This document shows, one piece after another, positions 55,309 to 64,000 of a stretch of DNA of 64,000 nt (position 1 is its first letter; each line of letters begins with the position of its first letter). The notes under the pieces were generated by a model that saw only the letters and a list, made by a program, of their open reading frames with translations, had not been told where the DNA came from and made no database searches. Source of the stretch: Skeletonema tropicum (taxonomy: Eukaryota; Bacillariophyta; Thalassiosirophyceae; Thalassiosirales; Thalassiosiraceae); contig CM074134.1 of NCBI GenBank assembly GCA_037178625.1, positions 1,364,001 through 1,428,000 on the forward strand. The letters run 5' to 3'. Both the position numbers and the translations under genes were made by a program.

Positions 55309-58300
55309 GATATCGATGCACAGTGCTGGATATCTGGGCATATCAATGCCCAGTGCTAGATATCTCACTGGATATCGATGCCCTGTGCTAGATATCTCAA
55401 TGGATATCGATGCCCAGTGCTAGATATATGGTGATATCGATGCCCAGTGCTAGATATCTCATTGGATATTGATGCCCAGTGCTAGATATCTCATTGGATA
55501 TTGATGCCCAGAGCTAGATATCTCACTGGATATAGATGCCCAGTGCTGGATATCGATGCCCAGTGCTAGATATATGGTGATATCGATGCCCAGTGCTAGA
55601 TATCTCATTGGATATCGATGCCCAGAGCTAGATATCTGGGGATATCTATGCCCAGTGCTGGATATCTGGGGATATTGATGCCCAGTGCTAGATATCTGGT
55701 GACATCGATGCCCAGTGTTAGATATCCTCTCACTGGATATCGATGCCCAGTGCTAGATATCTCACTGGATATCGATGCCCAGTGCTAGAAATCTTGCGAT
55801 ATCGATGCCCAGTGTTAGGTATCCTCTCACTGGATATCGATGCCCAGTGCTAGATATCTCACTGGATATTGATGCCGATGCCCAGTGCTAGAAATCTTGC
55901 GATATCGATGTCCAGTGCTAGATATCTCACAGGATATCGATGCCCAGTGCTAGATATCAGGCGATATCAATGTCCAGTCCTAGATATCTCACTGGATATC
56001 GATGCCCAGAGCTAGATATCTGGCGATATTGATGCCCAGTGCTGGCTATCTGGGCATATCGATGCACAGTGCTGGATATCTGGGCATATCAATGCCCAGT
56101 GCTAGATATCTCACTGGATATCGATGCCCTGTGCTAGATATCTCAATGGATATCGATGCCCAGTGCTAGATATATGGTGATATCGATGCCCAGTGCTAGA
56201 TATCTCATTGGATATTGATGCCCAGAGCTAGATATCTCACTGGATATCGGTGCCCAGTGCTGGATATCGATGCCCAGTGTTAGATATATGGTGATATCGA
56301 TGCCCAGTGCTAGATATCTCATTGGATATCGATGCCCAGAGCTAGATATCTGGGGATATCTATGCCCAGTGCTGGATATCTGGGGATATTGATGCCCAGT
56401 GCTAGATATCTGGTGACATCGATGCCCAGTGTTAGATATCCTCTCACTGGATATCAATGCCCAGTGCTAGATATCTCACTGGATATTGATGCCAATGCCC
56501 AGTGCTAGAAATCTTGCGATATCGATGCCCAGTGCTAGATATCTCACAGGATATCGATGCCCAGTGCTAGATATCAGGCGATATCGATGTCCAGTCCTAG
56601 ATATCTCACTGGATATCGATGCCCAGAGCTAGATATCTGGCGATATTGATGCCCAGTGCTGGCTATCTGGGGATATCGATGCACAGTGCTGGATATCTGG
56701 GCATATCAATGCCCAATGCTAGATATCTCACTGGATATCGATGCCCTGTGCTAGATATCTCAATGGATATCGATGCCCAGTGCTAGATATATGGTGATAT
56801 CGATGCCCAGTGCTAGATATCTCATTGGATATTGATGCCCAGAGCTAGATATCTCACTGGATATCGATGCCCAGTGCTGGATATCGATGCTCAGTGCTAG
56901 ATATATGGTGATATCGATTCCCAGTGCTAGATATCTCATTGGATATCGATGCCCAGAGCTAGATATCTGGGGATATCTATGCCCAGTGCTGGATATCTGG
57001 GGATATTGATGCCCAGTGCTAGATATCTGGTGACATCGATGCCCAGTGTTAGATATCCTCTCACTGGATATCGATGCCCAGTGCTAGATATCTCACTGGA
57101 TATCGATGCCCAGTGCTAGAAATCTTGCGATATCGATGCCCAGTGCTAGATATCTCACAGGATATCGATGCCCAGTGCTAGATATCAGGCGATATCGATG
57201 TCCAGTCCTAGATATCTCACTGGATATCGATGCCCAGAGCTAGATATCTGGCGATATTGATGCCCAGTGCTGGCTATCTGGGGATATCGATGCACAGTGC
57301 TGGATATCTGGGCATATCAATGCCCAGTGCTAGATATCTCACTGGATATCGATGCCCTGTGCTAGATATCTCAATGGATATCGATGCCCAGTGCTAGATA
57401 TATGGTGATATCGATGCCCAGTGCTAGATATCTCATTGGATATTGATGTTCAGAGCTAGATATCTCACTGGATATCGATGCCCAGTGCTGGATATCGATG
57501 CCCAGTGCTAGATATATGGTGATATCGATGCCCAGTGCTAGATATCTCATTGGATATCGATGCCCAGAGCTAGATATCTGGGGATATCTATGCCCAGTGC
57601 TGGATATCTGGGGATATTGATGCCCAGTGCTAGATATCTGGTGACATCGATGCCCAGTGTTAGATATCCTCTCACTGGATATCGATGCCAAGTGCTAGAT
57701 ATCTCACTGGATATTGATGCCGATGCCCAGTGCTAGAAATCTTGCGATATTGATGCCCAGTGCTAGATATCTCACAGGATATCGATGCCCAGTGCTAGAT
57801 ATCAGGCGATATCGATGTCCAGTCCTAGATATCTCACTGGATATCGATGCCCAGAGCAAGATATCTGGCGATATTGATGCCCAGTGCTGGCTATCTGGGG
57901 ATATCGATGCACAGTGCTGGATATCTGGGCATATCAATGCCCAGTGCTAGATATCTCACTGGATATCGATGCCCTGTGCTAGATATCTCAATGGATATCG
58001 ATGCCCAGTGCTAGATATATGGTGATATCGATGCCCAGTGCTAGATATCTCATTGGATATTGATGCCCAGAGCTAGATATCTCACTGGATATCGATTCCA
58101 GTGCTAGATATATGGTGATATCGATGCCCAGTGCTAGATATCTCACTGGATATCGATGCCCAGAGCTAGATATCTGGGGATATCTATGCCCAGTGCTGGA
58201 TATCTGGGGATATTGATGCCCAGTGCTAGATATCTGGTGACATCGATGCCCAGTGTTAGATATCCTCTCACTGGATATCGATGCCCAGTGCTAGATATCT

Positions 58301-61300
58301 CACTGGATATTGATGCCGATGCCCAGTGCTAGAAATCTTGCGATATCGATGCCCAGTGCTAGATATCTCACAGGATATCGATGCCCAGTGCTAGATATCA
58401 GGCGATATCGATGTCCAGTCCTAGATATCTCACTGGATATCGATGCCCAGAGCTAGATATCTGGCGATATTGATGCCCAGTGCTGGCTATCTGGGGATAT
58501 CGATGCACAGTGCTGGATATCTGGGCATATCAATGCCCAGTGCTAGATATCTCACTGGATATCGATGCCCTGTGCTAGATATCTCAATGGATATCGATGC
58601 CCAGTGCTAGATATATGGTGATATCGATGCCCAGTGCTAGATATCTCATTGGATATTGATGCCCAGAGCTAGATATCTCACTGGATATCGATGCCCAGTG
58701 CTGGATATCGATGCCCAGTGCTAGATATATGGTGATATCGATGCCCAGTGCTAGATATCTCATTGGATATCGATGCCCAGAGCTAGATATCTGGGGATAT
58801 CTATGCCCAGTGCTGGATATCTGGGGATATTGATGCCCAGTGCTAGATATCTGGTGACATCGATGCCCAGTGTTAGATATCCTCTCACTGGATATCGATG
58901 TTCAGTGCTAGATATCTCACTGGATTTCGATGCCCAGTGCTAGAAATCTTGTGATATCGATGCCCAGTGCTAGATATCTCACAGGATATCGATGCCCAGT
59001 GCTAGATATCAGGCGATATCGATGTCCAGTCCTAGATATCTCACTGGATATCAATGCCCAGAGCTAGATATCTGGCGATATTGATGCCCAGTGCTGGCTA
59101 TCTGGGGATATCGATGCACAGTGCTGGATATCTGGGCATATCAATGCCCAGTGTTAGATATCCTCTCACTGGATATCGATGCCCTGTGCTAGATATCTCA
59201 ATGGATATCGATGCCCAGTGCTAGATATATGGTGATATCGATGCCCAGTGCTAGATATCTCATTGGATATTGATGCCCAGAGCTAGATATCTCACTGGAT
59301 ATCGATGCCCAGTGCTGGATATCGATGCCCAGTGCTAGATATATGGTGATATCGATGCCCAGTGCTAGATATCTCATTGGATATCGATGCCCAGAGCTAG
59401 ATATCTGGGGATATCTATGCCCAGTGCTGGATATCTGGGGATATTGATGCCCAGTGCTAGATATCTGGTGACATCGATGCCCAGTGTTAGATATCCTCTC
59501 ACTGGATATCGATGCCCAGTGCTAGATATCTCACTGGATATCGATGCCGATGCTCAGTGCTAGAAATCTTGCGATATCGATGCCCAGTGCTAGATATCTC
59601 ACAGGATATCGATGCCCAGTGCTAGATATCAGGCGATATTGATGTCCAGTGCTAGATATCTCACTGGATATCGATGCCCAGAGCTAGATATCTGGCGATA
59701 TTGATGCCCAGTGCTGGCTATCTGGGGATATCGATGCACAGTGCTGGATATCTGGGCATATCAATGCCCAGTGCTAGATATCTCACTGGATATCGATGCC
59801 CTGTGCTAGATATCTCAATGGATATCGATGCCCAGTGCTAGATATATGGTGATATCGATGCCCAGTGCTAGATATCTCATTGGATATTGATGCCCAGAGC
59901 TAGATATCTCACTGGATATCGATGCCCAGTGCTGGATATCGATGCCCAGTGCTAGATATATGGTGATATCGATGCCCAGTGCTAGATATCTCATTGGATA
60001 TCGATGCCCAGAGCTAGATATCTGGGGATATCTATGCCCAGTGCTGGATATCTGGGGATATTGATGCCCAGTGCTAGATATCTGGTGACATCGATGCCCA
60101 GTGTTAGATATCCTCTCACTGGATATCGATGCCCAGTGCTAGATATCTCACTGGATATTGATGCCGATGCCCAGTGCTAGAAATCTTGCGATATTGATGC
60201 CCAGTGCTAGATATCGTCTCACAGGATATCGATGCCCAGTGCTAGATATCAGGCGATATCGATGTCCAGTCCTAGATATCTCACTGGATATCGATGCCCA
60301 GAGCTAGATATCTGGCGATATTGATGCCCAGTGCTGGCTATCTGGGGATATCGATGCACAGTGCTGGATATCTGGGCATATCAATGCCCAGTGCTAGATA
60401 TCTCACTGGATATCGATGCCCTGTGCTAGATATCTCAATGGATATCGATGCCCAGTGCTAGATATATGGTGATATCGATGCCCAGTGCTAGATATCTCAT
60501 TGGATATTGATGCCCAGAGCTAGATATCTCACTGGATATCGATGCCCAGTGCTGGATATCGATGCCCAGTGCTAGATATATGGTGATATCGATGCCCAGT
60601 GCTAGATATCTCATTGGATATCGATGCCCAGAGCTAGATATCTGGGGATATCTATGCCCAGTGCTGGATATCTGGGGATATTGATGCCCAGTGCTAGATA
60701 TCTGGTGACATCGATGCCCAGTGTTAGATATCCTCTCACTGGATATCGATGTTCAGTGCTAGATATCTCACTGAATATTGATGCCGATGTCCAGTGCTAG
60801 AAATCTTGCGATATTGATGCCCAGTGCTAGATATCTCACAGGATATCGATGCCCAGTGCTAGATATCAGGCGATATCGATGCCCAGTCCTAGATATCTCA
60901 CTGGATATCGATGCCCAGAGCTAGATATCTGGCGATATTGATGCCCAGTGCTGGCTATCTGGGGATATCGATGCACAGTGCTGGATATCTGGGCATATCA
61001 ATGCCCAGTGCTAGATATCTCACTGGATATCGATGCCCTGTGCTAGATATCTCAATGGATATCGATGCCCAGTGCTAGATATATGGTGATATCGATGCCC
61101 AGTGCTAGATATCTCATTGGATATTGATGCCCAGAGCTAGATATCTCACTGGATATCGATGCCCAGTGCTGGATATCGATGCCCAGTGCTAGATATATGG
61201 TGATATCGATGCCCAGTGCTAGATATCTCATTGGATATCGATGCCCAGAGCTAGATATCTGGGGATATCTATGCCCAGTGCTGGATATCTGGGGATATTG

Positions 61301-64000
61301 ATGCCCAGTGCTAGATATCTGGTGACATCGATGCCCAGTGTTAGATATCCTCTCACTGGATATCGATGCCCAGTGCTAGATATCTCACTGGATATCGATG
61401 TCCAGTGCTAGAAATCTTGCGATATTGATGCCCAGTGCTAGATATCTCACAGGATATCGATGCCCAGTCCTAGATATCAGGCGATATCGATGCCCAGTCC
61501 TAGATATCTCACTGGATATCGATGCCCAGAGCTAGATATCTGGCGATATTGATGCCCAGTGCTGGCTATCTGGGGATATCGATGCACAGTGCTGGATATC
61601 TGGGCATATCAATGCCCAGTGCTAGATATCTCACTGGATATCGATGCCCTGTGCTAGATATCTCAATGGATATCGATGCCCAGTGCTAGATATATGGTGA
61701 TATCGATGCCCAGTGCTAGATATCTCATTGGATATTGATGCCCAGAGCTAGATATCTCACTGGATATCGATGCCCAGTGCTGGATATCGATGCCCAGTGC
61801 TAGATATATGGTGATATCGATGCCCAGTGCTAGATATCTCATTGGATATCGATGCCCAGAGCTAGATATCTGGGGATATCTATGCCCAGTGCTGGATATC
61901 TGGGGATATTGATGCCCAGTGCTAGATATCTGGTGACATCGATGCCCAGTGTTAGATATCCTCTCACTGGATATCGATGCCCAGTGCTAGATATCTCACT
62001 GGATATCGATGCCCAGTGCTAGAAATCTTGCGATATTGATGCCCAGTGCTAGATATCTCACAGGATATCGATGCCCAGTGCTAGATATCAGGCGATATCG
62101 ATGTCCAGTCCTAGATATCTCACTGGATATCGATGCCCAGAGCTAGATATCTGGCGATATTGATGCCCAGTGCTGGCTATCTGGGGATATCGATGCACAG
62201 TGCTGGATATCTGGGCATATCAATGCCCAGTGCTAGATATCTCACTGGATATCGATGCCCTGTGCTAGATATCTCAATGGATATCGATGCCCAGTGCTAG
62301 ATATATGGTGATATCGATGCCCAGTGCTAGATATCTCATTGGATATTGATGCCCAGAGCTAGATATCTCACTGGATATCGATGCCCAGTGCTGGATATCG
62401 ATGCCCAGTGCTAGATATATGGTGATATCGATGCCCAGTGCTAGATATCTCATTGGATATCGATGCCCAGAGCTAGATATCTGGGGATATCTATGCCCAG
62501 TGCTGGATATCTGGGGATATTGATGCCCAGTGCTAGATATCTGGTGACATCGATGCCCAGTGTTAGATATCCTCTCACTGGATATCGATGCCCAGTGCTA
62601 GATATCTCACTGGATATCGATGCCCAGTGCTAGAAATCTTGCGATATTGATGCCCAGTGCTAGATATCTCACAGGATATCGATGCCCAGTGCTAGATATC
62701 AGGCGATATCGATGTCCAGTCCTAGATATCTCACTGGATATCGATGCCCAGAGCTAGATATCTGGCGATATTGATGCCCAGTGCTGGCTATCTGGGGATA
62801 TCGATGCACAGTGCTGGATATCTGGTCATATCAATGCCCAGTGCTAGATATCTCACTGGATATCGATGCCCTGTGCTAGATATCTCAATGGATATCGATG
62901 CCCAGTGCTAGATATATGGTGATATCGATGCCCAGTGCTAGATATCTCATTGGATATTGATGCCCAGAGCTAGATATCTCACTGGATATCGATGCCCAGT
63001 GCTGGATATCGATGCCCAGTGCTAGATATATGGTGATATCGATGCCCAGTGCTAGATATCTCATTGGATATCGATGCCCAGAGCTAGATATCTGGGGATA
63101 TCTATGCCCAGTGCTGGATATCTGGGGATATTGATGCCCAGTGCTAGATATCTGGTGACATCGATGCCCAGTGTTAGATATCCTCTCACTGGATATCGAT
63201 GCCCAGTGCTAGATATCTCACCGAATATTGATGCCGATGTCCAGTGCTAGAAATCTTGCGATATTGATGCCCAGTGCTAGATATCTCACAGGATATCGAT
63301 GCCCAGTGCTAGATATCAGGCGATATCGATGTCCAGTCCTAGATATCTCACTGGATATCGATGCCCAGAGCTAGATATCTGGCGATATTGATGCCCAGTG
63401 CTGGCTATCTGGGGATATCGATGCACAGTGCTGGATATCTGGGCATATCAATGCCCAGTGCTAGATATCTCACTGGATATCGATGCCCTGTGCTAGATAT
63501 CTCAATGGATATCGATGCCCAGTGCTAGATATATGGTGATATCGATGCCCAGTGCTAGATATCTCATTGGATATTGATGCCCAGAGCTAGATATCTCACT
63601 GGATATCGATGCCCAGTGCTGGATATCGATGCCCAGTGCTAGATATATGGTGATATCGATGCCCAGTGCTAGATATCTCATTGGATATCGATGCCCAGAG
63701 CTAGATATCTGGGGATATCTATGCCCAGTGCTGGATATCTGGGGATATTGATGCCCAGTGCTAGACATCTGGTGACATCGATGCCCAGTGTTAGATATCC
63801 TCTCACTGGATATCGATGCCCAGTGCTAGATATCTCACTGGATATCGATGCCCAGTGCTAGAAATCTTGCGATATTGATGCCCAGTGCTAGATATCTCAC
63901 AGGATATCGATGCCCAGTGCTAGATATCAGGCGATATCGATGTCCAGTCCTAGATATCTCACTGGATATCGATGCCCAGAGCTAGATATCTGGCGATATT
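55309..64000 (-). repeat. satellite array, inverted orientation, continues past the window
   Basis: From 55309 the same monomers appear as reverse complement (CTAGATATC, GATATCGATGCCCAGTG). The marker CAGTCCTAGATATCTCAC recurs about every 611 bp (for example 62106 and 62717). The first about 1.2 kb after the junction is less regular, with unusual monomer orders. The array reaches the window end without change, giving at least 8.7 kb or about 14 higher-order units. Confidence 0.97.

Noticed and set aside
48275..63768. Open frames inside the satellite (repeats of STGHRYPQIS or PSARYL...)
   Set aside because: They are read-through of a repeat with few stops, occur on both strands and in every unit, and have no start context or domain.
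47203..64000. CRISPR-like array of about 30-bp repeats
   Set aside because: There are no unique spacers: variable tails are 4-8 bases and recur in fixed order, the host is eukaryotic, and no cas gene is present. It is a satellite.
47203..64000. Calling the satellite a centromere
   Set aside because: Orientation flip and higher-order structure are suggestive only. Reported diatom centromeres are AT-rich without such satellites, and no functional data can be read here.

Overview
The window looks like nuclear DNA of a diatom, probably a centric species; the exact taxon is inference. Three things point there: genes have short GT-AG introns (77, 105 and 144 bp in the three I could place), proteins carry long Ser/Asp/Gln/Asn-rich low-complexity stretches and P-T/P-S repeat linkers, and several families (ricin-like secreted proteins with P-T linkers, Zn-knuckle transposon proteins, algal LINE C-termini) are ones I associate with diatoms. 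One protein has a signal peptide followed by an SSF motif that resembles a plastid-targeting bipartite leader.

Layout. 1-2.5 kb: decayed sequence, with a frameshifted IS630/Tc1-type DDE transposase, a frameshifted Cys-rich protein remnant and a truncated FkbM-like methyltransferase. 2.9-27 kb: the gene-rich part, holding a two-exon orphan gene, a JmjC/cupin oxygenase, two tandem secreted or anchored ricin-like proteins, a mitochondrial carrier, two paralogous single-pass membrane proteins (one with a clear EF-hand) flanking a BTB/T1 gene, DCP1, and two paralogous Ser-rich proteins, one with a WW domain. 28.4-40 kb: a 191-bp almost perfect palindrome, then a very large inverted repeat with arms 28720-33683 and 35040-40003 (4964 bp each) around a 1356-bp unique spacer. 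The arms carry a decayed transposon gene and the spacer a small host-like gene. 40-44 kb: a foldback/MITE-like segment, a DCC-family thiol oxidoreductase and a sulfotransferase-like gene. 44-46.5 kb: purine-rich degenerate repeats and a 57-bp minisatellite. 47.2 kb to the end: a satellite of about 30-bp monomers arranged in a higher-order repeat of about 611 bp. It runs in one orientation to 55308 and in the opposite orientation from there to the window end, and is interrupted at 49626-50493 by a 5'-truncated LINE with a poly(A) tail and a 15-bp target-site duplication.

How the parts relate. Most genes are unconnected housekeeping or lineage-specific genes. The clearest local theme is tandem paralogy: three pairs (ricin-like, EF-hand/membrane, Ser-rich/WW). 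The last pair shares a 14-bp upstream motif at nearly the same distance from the start codon. Several otherwise intact genes carry exactly one or two single-base frameshifts, often in short homopolymers, so base-level assembly error must be considered before calling them pseudogenes. By contrast the many frameshifts of the transposon gene are shared by both arms of the inverted repeat, so they predate the duplication or reflect a fold-back assembly.
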